Source of the DNA: Pedobacter sp. L105
GTDB lineage: Bacteria; Bacteroidota; Bacteroidia; Sphingobacteriales; Sphingobacteriaceae
Assembly: GCF_009765875.1 (NCBI RefSeq)
Contig: NZ_LMUP01000002.1
Coordinates: 682,001-746,000, forward strand
Length of the DNA: 64,000 nucleotides
Direction: 5' to 3'
Below, piece by piece: positions 57,107 through 64,000 of this stretch; the stretch's first letter is position 1; every line of letters starts with the position of its first letter. The translations under genes and the position numbers were made by a program. The notes below the pieces were generated by a model. The model worked only from the letters and a program-made list of their open reading frames with translations, was not told the origin of the DNA and made no database searches.

Positions 57107-57118
57107 ATGAATTAACAT

Positions 57119-58483
57119 TTACCCTGCCATACTAAACAATTGTGTTTGCGGCTGATTGGCCCAAAGCCTTGCATCCAGTGCCATACAGATATTGCGCAGG
57201 AATCTTTTCCCTAACACAGTTACTTTCAAATGTGAACCATTGATGGTCACCAGGCCATCATCGGCAATCAATAACATTCTTTCCATTCCTTCAAAAAAAG
57301 ATGGATGCTGCTCTTCTGGTAATGCCCAGCTGGTTTCTCCTTTACACATGATATTCAGGATGTGTTTCCTGATCACCAGGTCTTCTTCAGTCAGGATATG
57401 ACCTTTAAAAACCGGTATTTCCCCCGCATTGGCCAACGCAATGTAGTCCTCTACCTTTTTAACGTTCTGTGCAAAAGCTGTCCAGCTGTCGCTGATAGAA
57501 GACACGCCCAATCCAATCATTAAGCGGCTGTACTGATGGGTATATCCCATAAAATTACGGTGTAACCTACCCTCTTTTTCTGCGGTGTATAAACTATCTG
57601 AGGTAAGGGTAAAGTGGTCCATGCCTATTTCTGTGTAACCTCCTTCTTTCAGCATCTCCCTGCCCAGTTCATACAATTCTTGCTTTAAGGCTGCCGAAGG
57701 AAGATCAAGCTCAGTATACCTGCGCTGCCCCGGTTTTACCCATGGCACATGCGCATAACTGTAAAAGGCAATGCGATCAGGGCGTAAAGCCAGCACTGAC
57801 TGTATCGTATCAGTCAAACCTGCTATGCTTTGCAGAGGCAGGCCATAGATGAGGTCGTAGTTAACAGAATTGTAACCTATCACACGTGCTTCTTCTGTAA
57901 TCAGGGCAACCTCTGCTTCGCTTTGTATCCTATTGATGACTAATTGTACCTTAGGATCAAAATCCTGTATACCCAGGCTAATACGCTTAAAACCCAAGCG
58001 GTATAAAGTTACAAGATGATCTACAGTTGTATTTGCGGGATGGGCCTCAAAGCTAAATTCAGCTTCCGGGTGGATAACTGCTAAGGACAGTATCCCATTG
58101 ATCAGCAGGCCGAGGTTTTCCGCACTAAAAAATGTCGGCGTACCACCACCCAAATGCAGTTCCCTGATCACAGGTTTTGTACCGAAGAGTTTAAGATAGG
58201 TTTCCCACTCCCGGAGCACAGCGCTAATGTAAGGTTCCTCTACTTTATGGTTACGGGTAATCCTTGTATTGCAGCCGCAATAGGTACATAAGCTTTCACA
58301 AAAAGGAAGATGAATGTATAAACTGATTCCATCTTCGGTATTGCTATGATTAAACGAATCTCGCACTGCTTTTTTCCATTTTTCCTGATCAAATTTCTCA
58401 TTTACCCAGTAAGGGACAGTTGGATAACTGGTATACCTGGGGGCAGCAACGTGATATTTGGTAACCAGTTCTTCGTTATTCAT
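57119..58483 (-). CDS. hemN: Oxygen-independent coproporphyrinogen III oxidase
   Basis: A 454-residue radical SAM enzyme with the cluster motif CESLCTYCGCNTRI (CxxxCxxCxC) at about residue 60, and ELHLGGGTPTFFSAENL, FEAHPANTT and RISLGIQDFDPKVQ typical of HemN. It carries out the haem-pathway step without oxygen, which fits the neighbouring cbb3 and regulator genes. The ATG at 58483 is chosen because it gives the conserved start. Its start overlaps the stop of the preceding gene by 8 bases, so translation is coupled. Confidence 0.95.
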   Translation of the reverse strand: MNNEELVTKYHVAAPRYTSYPTVPYWVNEKFDQEKWKKAVRDSFNHSNTEDGISLYIHLPFCESLCTYCGCNTRITRNHKVEEPYISAVLREWETYLKLFGTKPVIRELHLGGGTPTFFSAENLGLLINGILSLAVIHPEAEFSFEAHPANTTVDHLVTLYRLGFKRISLGIQDFDPKVQLVINRIQSEAEVALITEEARVIGYNSVNYDLIYGLPLQSIAGLTDTIQSVLALRPDRIAFYSYAHVPWVKPGQRRYTELDLPSAALKQELYELGREMLKEGGYTEIGMDHFTLTSDSLYTAEKEGRLHRNFMGYTHQYSRLMIGLGVSSISDSWTAFAQNVKKVEDYIALANAGEIPVFKGHILTEEDLVIRKHILNIMCKGETSWALPEEQHPSFFEGMERMLLIADDGLVTINGSHLKVTVLGKRFLRNICMALDARLWANQPQTQLFSMAG

Positions 58484-58931
58484 GATCAGGAATTTTAGGG
58501 AAGATCTGGTCACAGGATCTGGAACATACACAAGCATCACCTAAACAGCGTTTCTGCTGCCATTTATCCAGGTTAAGTATGGTCTCACGGGCCAGGGCCA
58601 GCGGCATTCCATCATCTGAAATGGCCACCAGTGAAATTGCCGGAACGTTTGCAATCTTGATATTGCGTTTAGCGGCGGCTTCCTGGTCAATATGCTGGGT
58701 AACCGTAGACCTTGTTGCGATATATTTAACCCCAAGATCTGCCAGGCTGTCGATTACCGCAGCAGAAACCTGATCATCTGTAAAGACAATCACAGCTTCT
58801 TTGCCTTCGGCATAACTCACCGTTTCCGCGCTTAGCGAATTGGATATTAAGGTAATATCGTGTTTTTTATGATTGGCTATTGCCAGTGGCTCTTTTTCAA
58901 AAGACTTTATACTGTAAGCTACTACTCTCAT
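58476..58931 (-). CDS. Truncated D-2-hydroxyacid dehydrogenase N-domain with a cysteine tail
   Basis: A 151-residue protein. Residues 1-110 match the N-terminal half of LdhA-like D-lactate dehydrogenases (RVVAYSIKSFEKE, HDITLISNSLSAETVSYAEGKEAVIVFTDD, GVKYIATRSTVTQHID, AAAKRNIKIANVP), but the NAD-binding domain is missing. In its place is a short tail with Cys129, Cys134, Cys136 and Cys140 (CLGDACVCSRSC). The frame is intact and the gene is coupled to hemN, so this looks like a repurposed protein rather than a decayed gene. A metal or Fe-S site in the tail is inferred. An FNR-like box lies 72 bases upstream. Confidence 0.75.
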   Translation of the reverse strand: MRVVAYSIKSFEKEPLAIANHKKHDITLISNSLSAETVSYAEGKEAVIVFTDDQVSAAVIDSLADLGVKYIATRSTVTQHIDQEAAAKRNIKIANVPAISLVAISDDGMPLALARETILNLDKWQQKRCLGDACVCSRSCDQIFPKIPDHE

Positions 58932-59002
58932 TCAAAATTGATTTATGAGTAAAATTAACAGGATAATGCCCCTTAGAGAATGAGTTCAGTCAGCCATAAA
59001 TA

Positions 59003-59014
59003 TGATACTGATCA
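59003..59014. promoter_or_regulatory. FNR/FixK-like box upstream of the hemN operon
   Basis: TGATACTGATCA, centred about 77 bases before the ATG at 58931 and overlapping the end of the REC-Crp gene. The same spacing is seen at ccoI. Confidence 0.45.
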
Positions 59015-60070
59015 GTTTTTCATTTGCTGCAGTTTCAAATAGTCAAGAATACCTATCTGGCTGCCTTTTCTTTCAATGATCCCTTCATCTTTAAAATCGC
59101 TTAAAATACGGCTTACTGTTTCTGTAGCCATTCCGGCCATCGCAGCAAGGTTATCTCTGGATATCCTTAGATTTACCTGTCCGTGCTGTTTTTCCAGTTT
59201 AGAGAGGCGGATGAGCACCTCCGAGAGGCGTTTACGCACTGAATGATAGGCCAGTTGCAGCAGCTGTTCTTCCTTCTCCAGCAAATTGTTGGAAAGCAAG
59301 TGGATAAACTGTCTCGCTATATCGGGATATTTGTTTAGTAATTCCTCCAGCACCTCTTTAGGCAACTGGCATACCGTTGTATCTTCCAGTGCTTCTGCCG
59401 TTTCCATATAAGGGGCATTCAACAAAAGGGCAGGAATACCAAAATACTCTTCAGGTCCGTACATACCGGTTAGGAGTTCCCTGCCATCCTCGCTCAATTT
59501 TATAGTTTTTACTTTTCCACTGATCACCAGGTAAATTCCCGATACCGTATCACCTTCATAGTAAATTACCTGTTTCTTTTTAATGGTTCGCACCTTACGG
59601 TCCTGCATCATTTTATCCAGTTCCTTCATTCCCGAATTTCCGGCAACAAGGCTGCTCAGCTGAGCCATAGATTTACTGTAAAACGATTCCTGTTTTTCCT
59701 TTTTATGCAACCTGCTTTCTATTGCACTCAGCAGTTCTACATCATCAAAAGGTTTTACAAGATAATCATCTGCGCCCATCTCCATTCCTTTTCTCATATC
59801 CATCCTTTCTGCCTTGGCAGTCAGGAAAATAAAAGGCGTAGCAGAAGTCTGCGGATTTTTATTCAGCAGGTACAGTACACCGTAACCATCCAGCTCCGGC
59901 ATCATAATATCGCAGAGGATTAAGTCGGGCAGCTCTGTGTTCGCTAATTCTACCCCTGTTTTGCCGTTATCGGCCTGAAAAACTTCATAACTGGCCAGCT
60001 CCAGTATTTCCGCTGTGCTTTCCCTGATATCGTCATTATCTTCAATAATCAGTATGCGCTGTTTCTTCAT
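59012..60070 (-). CDS. Response regulator fused to a Crp/FixK-type transcription factor
   Basis: A 352-residue fusion. Residues 1-120 are a receiver domain with phosphoacceptor Asp54 (LILCDIMMPELDG), acidic pair EDNDD at 10-14, Thr in FLTAKAER and Lys in LVKPFDD. Residues about 150-260 are a cyclic-nucleotide-binding-like barrel and 265-352 a Crp winged HTH with recognition helix ATETVSRILSDFKDEG, the E..SR pattern of FNR/FixK proteins. Only two cysteines (Cys53 and one in TTVCQLP), so no FNR-type iron-sulfur centre. It is paired with a FixL-like kinase three bases upstream. It is inferred to bind the TGA-N6-TCA boxes. Confidence 0.93.
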   Translation of the reverse strand: MKKQRILIIEDNDDIRESTAEILELASYEVFQADNGKTGVELANTELPDLILCDIMMPELDGYGVLYLLNKNPQTSATPFIFLTAKAERMDMRKGMEMGADDYLVKPFDDVELLSAIESRLHKKEKQESFYSKSMAQLSSLVAGNSGMKELDKMMQDRKVRTIKKKQVIYYEGDTVSGIYLVISGKVKTIKLSEDGRELLTGMYGPEEYFGIPALLLNAPYMETAEALEDTTVCQLPKEVLEELLNKYPDIARQFIHLLSNNLLEKEEQLLQLAYHSVRKRLSEVLIRLSKLEKQHGQVNLRISRDNLAAMAGMATETVSRILSDFKDEGIIERKGSQIGILDYLKLQQMKN

Positions 60071-60073
60071 GTG

Positions 60074-61258
60074 TTATTTATTAAAAGAAAGAATAAATGT
60101 AGTGCCCTGGTTAATCTGGCTTTCAAACTGTACTTCACCATTCATCAGGCCGGCATAACGCAGCACAATATTCAGGCCTAAGCCCGTACCCGGTATACTT
60201 CCGGTATTATGCGCCCTGAAAAAGGGCTGGAACAAATGTTTCTGATCAGTGTCTGGGATTCCGATACCATTGTCCCTTATCGTTACGATACACTGACGGT
60301 CATTGATCTCCGTGTTAAATTCTATAAACGTGTTCTCTCCCGAATATTTAATGGCATTATTGATCAGATTGATCATACAATTCTTCAGCAGGTTCTGATC
60401 CAGCTGCACCACACTTTCCAGTCCGGTATGCTGATAAATAATATGCTGGTCCTGCTTGGCTATCATCTGCATTTCTTCAGTGATCTCTTCAGCCAGTTTA
60501 ACCAGGTCGAAGGAATGAAATGCAGGCTCTACCTTTCCCGCTTCCAGTCTTTCCAGAGACAGGAAATCATTCAGGATAGTAGTGAGGTTGCCAACCGCAT
60601 TTTTTATTTTATGGACGTGCTTACTGATATTTGTATTTTCATAAGGTAGTGCGTACTTCTCGATCAGGGAAGAGGAAAGCTGTATGGAACTGAGGGGTGT
60701 ACGAAACTCATGGGATGCCATCGATACAAAGCGGCTTTTCATCTGGTTCAGTTCTTTTTCCTTCTCCAGGGATAAACTCACTTCCTCTTTAGCTTCCCTT
60801 AAAGCTACCACGGTTTTTTTAAGGGATTTGGTCCGCTCTTCTACCAGGCTCTCCAGCTCAGCAGCATATTCCTGCAGCCGTTCTTCAGCTTCCTTTTCTT
60901 TGGAAAGATCGTGGATAAAACCGGTATAAATCTTCCGGTTTTCATACTGCACTTCACTTACAGCCAGGCGGAAAGGAAAGGTAGAGCCATCTTTTCTCAG
61001 GCCCTTTACTTCCCTGCCAATGCCAATAATGTGTTTTTCATGTGTTTGCTTATAATTTTCCAGATAGCCGTCATGCGCCGTTTTATCCGGTTCCGGCATC
61101 AGCATAGAGATGTTCTTTCCCAGTATTTCATCCAGGTCATAACCAAACAACTTCAGTGCCGCAGGATTAAGGCTTTCTATTTTACCTCTTTGATCAATGG
61201 TAATAATACCGTCAATCGCCGTTTCAATAATCGCCTCCAGTAACATTGCATTTTCCAT
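60074..61258 (-). CDS. FixL-like haem-PAS sensor histidine kinase
   Basis: A 394-residue cytoplasmic kinase with no membrane helix. The N-terminal PAS (about 5-120) carries the FixL signature: His62 (TAHDGYLENY) as haem ligand and Arg82 (HIIGIGREVKGLRKDG) as the oxygen-stabilising arginine, exactly 20 apart as in Bradyrhizobium FixL (200/220). A coiled coil leads to HisKA (His183 in ASHEFRTPLSS) and HATPase_c (NLINNAIKYSG, DNGIGI, GTGLGLNIV). It should phosphorylate the REC-Crp protein when oxygen is low. The ATG at 61258 is preferred over a GTG 15 bases upstream. Haem binding is inferred from the motif. Confidence 0.9.
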   Translation of the reverse strand: MENAMLLEAIIETAIDGIITIDQRGKIESLNPAALKLFGYDLDEILGKNISMLMPEPDKTAHDGYLENYKQTHEKHIIGIGREVKGLRKDGSTFPFRLAVSEVQYENRKIYTGFIHDLSKEKEAEERLQEYAAELESLVEERTKSLKKTVVALREAKEEVSLSLEKEKELNQMKSRFVSMASHEFRTPLSSIQLSSSLIEKYALPYENTNISKHVHKIKNAVGNLTTILNDFLSLERLEAGKVEPAFHSFDLVKLAEEITEEMQMIAKQDQHIIYQHTGLESVVQLDQNLLKNCMINLINNAIKYSGENTFIEFNTEINDRQCIVTIRDNGIGIPDTDQKHLFQPFFRAHNTGSIPGTGLGLNIVLRYAGLMNGEVQFESQINQGTTFILSFNK

Positions 61259-61281
61259 TCTCGCCTTTTTCACAAATATAG

Positions 61282-61620
61282 CTAAATGCCAGCTACTGTG
61301 ATGATCAGTATTAAGGAATGAATGAATAAACTTAATCCAAAAAGAAAAATAGTAACCCTTGTGTTTGCACCGCTCATATTTGCTACGATATTAGAAAAGA
61401 ATAAAACCATACTTACTGCCAGGCAGGGAACCACATATCCGCCCAATGAATAAACAATCATAAAGGTGAGTGGCACCAATAAGGTAGAGTGTAAAATAAT
61501 AGAAACTAAAAACCAACCCAGTCGGTTTTCTGTCTGGCCGTCAGCAAAAGTTAAATATTTAGTCCATAAAGAGTTTGACTGATTACTTGCTGAGCCTTTT
61601 GATAATGTTAAAGTTGCCAT
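61282..61620 (-). CDS. Small membrane protein upstream of the FixL-like kinase
   Basis: A 112-residue protein with a soluble N-terminus of about 30 residues ([26 protein letters not shown]) and three hydrophobic helices (about 35-58, 62-82 and 90-111). No motif is recognised. It is the first gene in the kinase/regulator operon, 23 bases before the kinase start, and shares its upstream region with the divergent 602-residue gene. Function unknown. Oxygen-dependent expression is likely given the boxes at 61673-61728. Confidence 0.68.
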   Translation of the reverse strand: MATLTLSKGSASNQSNSLWTKYLTFADGQTENRLGWFLVSIILHSTLLVPLTFMIVYSLGGYVVPCLAVSMVLFFSNIVANMSGANTRVTIFLFGLSLFIHSLILIITVAGI

Positions 61621-61672
61621 GATATGTTGCTTTTAATACCACAAATATCTGTGTCGTATCATCGCTTCGCTA

Positions 61673-61684
61673 TGATTTACATCA
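61673..61684. promoter_or_regulatory. FNR/FixK-like box (distal)
   Basis: TGATTTACATCA, extended to a perfect inverted repeat ATGAT-TTAC-ATCAT (61672-61685), in the divergent intergenic region between the kinase operon and the 602-residue gene. A further hairpin-like repeat (61658-61676) touches it on the left. Confidence 0.5.
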
Positions 61685-61716
61685 TGTTGTGAGCCGATAT
61701 AGATCATTAAAAAAAA

Positions 61717-61728
61717 TGACCGGCATCA
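61717..61728. promoter_or_regulatory. FNR/FixK-like box (proximal)
   Basis: TGACCGGCATCA, centred about 62 bases before the ATG at 61785. Second box of the divergent region. Confidence 0.5.
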
Positions 61729-61784
61729 TATTTTCAGCTGTAATTTCTCTGCTATTTTGCTAACCTACAGATCAAAGAAACCGT

Positions 61785-63593
61785 ATGCAACACACCTTCC
61801 ACATTCCCGTTTTAGGATTAGCTTATTCCATAGATACCCCTCTAAAAGTGGCCAGATATGGTATTTCTTCCGTGCTCTCCATTGTAGATGACGAACTCAC
61901 CGAACGCATGAGAAAGTTCCATTGCGAGGCAAATCACTTCGCCTATTCCCCAATCGCTAAAGAAGCAGAAGACAGCAGAGCGAAAAGGATCACAGCCTAT
62001 CTTAACCTGCTTCATGTTTTAGTGAACGAACAATTTACACAGCTCAAGCAGGAAAGTTTTGCTGCAGGAAACGATATCCACAATTATTTTGAACTGCTTC
62101 CTGAAAATTCAAAGTTAAAAGCAATATATCACCATATGCTTGGGCTCGAAGAAGGTGAAGAAAAAGAAGGCCTGCAAAAGGAATTGCGCTGGCAGATGAA
62201 ACCGGGAGATATCGATGTGAACATCATGACTAAAGTAGACAAAGCAAATTATAACACTGCCGGAGAAAACCTGGGTAACGATTTCACCGATGCACTGGCT
62301 GCCATGAGAGGATTTGCCAACAGTTCCCTGCATTCTGCCGTAGTAATCTCTGCAGGACTCAACCCCAGGCTGTATACCTATATGGAAACCTGCGAATCCT
62401 TCTATCCCAATACAGCAGGGCTGATTACCAAAAAGATCATCCTTAAAGTGAGTGACTTCAGATCTGCTTTGATACAAGCAAAAATGCTGGCCAAAAAAGG
62501 ACTTTGGGTAGATGAGTTCAGGGTAGAATCAGGTTTAAACTGTGGCGGCCATGCCTTCGCTACTGAAGGTTTGCTGCTGGGTCCCATCCTTGAAGAATTT
62601 AAGCAAAAAAGGAATGAACTCATGGAAGAGTTATTTCATATTTACCGCCATGCATTGGAGACAAAAGGTATCCTGCTCAATGCAAGACCTGTTTTAAAGA
62701 TCACCGCACAGGGAGGAATTGGCACTGCTGAAGAACATAATTTCCTGATCAACTATTACGCACTTGATGCCGCCGGCTGGGGAAGTCCGTTTTTACTGGT
62801 ACCGGAAGTGACCAACGTAGACAGCGATACCCTGCATGCACTTGAAAATGCGACAACAGATGATTTTTATGTAAGTAATTCTTCCCCTTTGGGCGTACTC
62901 TTTAATAATTTCAAAAAGAGCAGTATGGAAACGCAGCGTTTGCAGCGTATTGAAAAAGGCCGTCCGGGAAGTCCCTGCATCAAAAAATTCCTGTCTACCA
63001 ATACTGAATTTACGGAATTGCCTATTTGTACCGCTTCGCGGGAGTACCAGCACTTGAAGATCAAGGAACTGCGTAAGATGGAACTCGAGCCCGCAGCTTT
63101 CCAGGAAAAATTTGATGCTATCACAGAGAAGATCTGTTTATGCGAAGGGCTTTGCGCCTCGGCATACATCAAGAATGACATGATCAAACCCAGGGAAAGT
63201 AAAGCGGTAAGTATTTGCCCCGGCCCTAACCTCAGTTATTTTTCATCAACCTATTCGCTGAAAGAAATGGTGAGCCATATCTATGGAAGGGAAATCATTC
63301 CTTTTAAGATCAGCCGCCCAAATTTGTTCATCAATGAGCTAAACCTATATGTAGATTACCTGAAGAAAGACCTGGCCGCACAGCTGCATGATCTGAATGC
63401 AAAAAAGACAAAATACTTCGAGAAATTTACTGCTCAATTATATACTGGTATCAATTATTACAGAGACCTGATTCCTGAGCTGAAACTGAATACCAGCAAT
63501 GCCGTTCAGGATTTACAGGAGCAATTACGTAATGCAGAGGAAAAACTGCAATTGATCACCAAAGATCTGAACCGGTCTATTGTACAGGCCTAA
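61785..63593 (+). CDS. NMO-like TIM-barrel protein with a cysteine-rich C-terminal part
   Basis: A 602-residue cytoplasmic protein. The first half resembles nitronate monooxygenase/FMN TIM barrels: FHIPVLGLAYSIDTPLKVARYGISSVLSIVDDEL at the start, ESGLNCGGHAFATEG (Cys253, His256) in the position of the EAGGH motif, KITAQGGIGTAEEHNFLIN and LDAAGWGSPFLLVPEVTN. It is far longer than that family (about 330-360). The second half has Cys398, Cys415, Cys451, Cys453, Cys457 and Cys478 (CLCEGLC), compatible with a metal or Fe-S site, and a coiled-coil end. The enzymatic reaction is unknown. Two FNR-like boxes lie upstream, placing it in the low-oxygen regulon by inference. Confidence 0.8.
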   Translation: MQHTFHIPVLGLAYSIDTPLKVARYGISSVLSIVDDELTERMRKFHCEANHFAYSPIAKEAEDSRAKRITAYLNLLHVLVNEQFTQLKQESFAAGNDIHNYFELLPENSKLKAIYHHMLGLEEGEEKEGLQKELRWQMKPGDIDVNIMTKVDKANYNTAGENLGNDFTDALAAMRGFANSSLHSAVVISAGLNPRLYTYMETCESFYPNTAGLITKKIILKVSDFRSALIQAKMLAKKGLWVDEFRVESGLNCGGHAFATEGLLLGPILEEFKQKRNELMEELFHIYRHALETKGILLNARPVLKITAQGGIGTAEEHNFLINYYALDAAGWGSPFLLVPEVTNVDSDTLHALENATTDDFYVSNSSPLGVLFNNFKKSSMETQRLQRIEKGRPGSPCIKKFLSTNTEFTELPICTASREYQHLKIKELRKMELEPAAFQEKFDAITEKICLCEGLCASAYIKNDMIKPRESKAVSICPGPNLSYFSSTYSLKEMVSHIYGREIIPFKISRPNLFINELNLYVDYLKKDLAAQLHDLNAKKTKYFEKFTAQLYTGINYYRDLIPELKLNTSNAVQDLQEQLRNAEEKLQLITKDLNRSIVQA

Positions 63594-63619
63594 TTATCGG
63601 GTTCAATACGTATAAAAAC

Positions 63620-63644
63620 AAGGGGTCGCATTTTGCGACCCCTT
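63620..63644 (+). terminator. Hairpin after the NMO-like gene
   Basis: AAGGGGTCGCA (63620-63630) and TGCGACCCCTT (63634-63644) form an 11-bp perfect stem with a TTT loop, 27 bases past the stop. The T-run is short (TTTG), but the stem is very stable. Confidence 0.7.
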
Positions 63645-63715
63645 TGAAATAAGAACGTGAGGGCCATTTTCTGATTCTTTTTGCAGGATTCATATCCTTT
63701 AGCTAAAAAACTCCC

Positions 63716-63764
63716 TACTATAAAATTGAGGTATCACAAAATGTGATACCTCAATTTTATAGTA
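63716..63764. terminator. 23-bp perfect palindromic hairpin with 3-base loop
   Basis: The left arm 63716-63738 and right arm 63742-63764 are exact reverse complements (loop AAA). The centre is GAGGTATCACA-AAA-TGTGATACCTC and the outer part AT-rich (TATAAAATT). It lies about 120 bases beyond the NMO-like stop and about 118 before the next gene. It may be a second terminator or a mobile/regulatory palindrome. Confidence 0.55.
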
Positions 63765-63881
63765 CAACAAGATGTTTCTTCTAACGCTTTACTTTAAAAA
63801 GCACATAACAACTAATAATAAGGATATTATTAATTATATTCAACAAATAAAATATTTATGGAAGAATATGGAAATAATCGA

Positions 63882-64000
63882 ATGAAAACACTTTTTGGGA
63901 TATTAATAGGAATTCTAAGCTTATTTTCTGTTAAAGGACAACAAATATATCAGAGTAAGGTAGTTAAAGTACACCTACCAAATTCAGCGGTAAAGACTAG
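63882..64000 (+). CDS. Secreted protein, C-terminus beyond window edge
   Basis: An ATG at 63882 opens a frame that runs to the window edge. The first residues MKTLFGILIGILSLFSVKGQQ form a signal peptide, followed by IYQSKVVKVHLPNSAVKT. Family not recognisable from 39 residues. An earlier in-frame ATG at 63858 would add eight residues ahead of the signal peptide and is less likely. Confidence 0.55.
   Translation, partial: MKTLFGILIGILSLFSVKGQQIYQSKVVKVHLPNSAVKT

Overview
The window looks like chromosome of a Bacteroidota organism, most likely a Sphingobacteriaceae (Pedobacter-like). This rests on moderate GC, no Shine-Dalgarno leaders, candidate promoters of the TTTG-N20-TAnnTTTG type, lipoproteins next to RND efflux genes, a fused CcoN-CcoO cbb3 oxidase subunit, and a thiS-thiC-thiE-thiE-thiG-thiH operon behind a TPP riboswitch. 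No rRNA, tRNA, CRISPR array, prophage or insertion sequence was recognised.

Layout. 1-1.9 kb: partial and small unknown genes, a PAS protein without a kinase domain, and an OsmC protein. 1.9-11.5 kb (minus strand): a TetR-regulated adaptor/RND pump/TolC operon, then an S9 peptidase and an MFS transporter behind an attenuator-like pair of hairpins. 11.5-16.6 kb: secreted low-complexity proteins, a Nudix hydrolase, an SDR with an altered active site, and an intergenic region packed with DnaA boxes that is a good oriC candidate (15.40-15.66 kb). 16.6-30 kb: housekeeping and accessory genes, including a prephenate dehydrogenase that resembles fungal Tyr1, a GAF histidine kinase, thioredoxin, a hypoxanthine-DNA glycosylase, a CvfB-like protein, DUF3050, a VirJ-like lipoprotein, GH30 and DUF763. 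30-34 kb: cytochrome bd oxidase (cydAB) and a type II NADH dehydrogenase. 34-38 kb: a large six-hairpin glycosidase lipoprotein and a DUF481 outer-membrane protein. 38-43.7 kb: the thiamine operon. 43.9-48.6 kb: GntR/TSUP/DUF1634, a divergent MFS/LysR pair, and ribB.

48.7-63.6 kb is the most coherent block: a cbb3 oxidase locus (ccoI, ccoS, ccoNO, ccoQ, ccoP, ccoG, ccoH, and a SafE-type membrane protein), then hemN with an upstream cysteine-tailed dehydrogenase fragment, then a two-component pair. The sensor kinase has a FixL-type haem PAS signature (His62 and Arg82, 20 apart, as in rhizobial FixL). Its partner is a receiver domain fused directly to a Crp/FixK-type DNA-binding protein. Five matches to TGA(C/T)NNNNATCA, the core of an FNR/FixK box, lie upstream of ccoI, ccoNO, the hemN operon and an unusual 602-residue TIM-barrel protein. 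The block reads as a compressed FixL-FixJ-FixK oxygen circuit controlling microaerobic respiration, with two uncharacterised members.

Limits: all calls come from reading sequence and translations by eye. No homology search, skew plot or folding computation was run.
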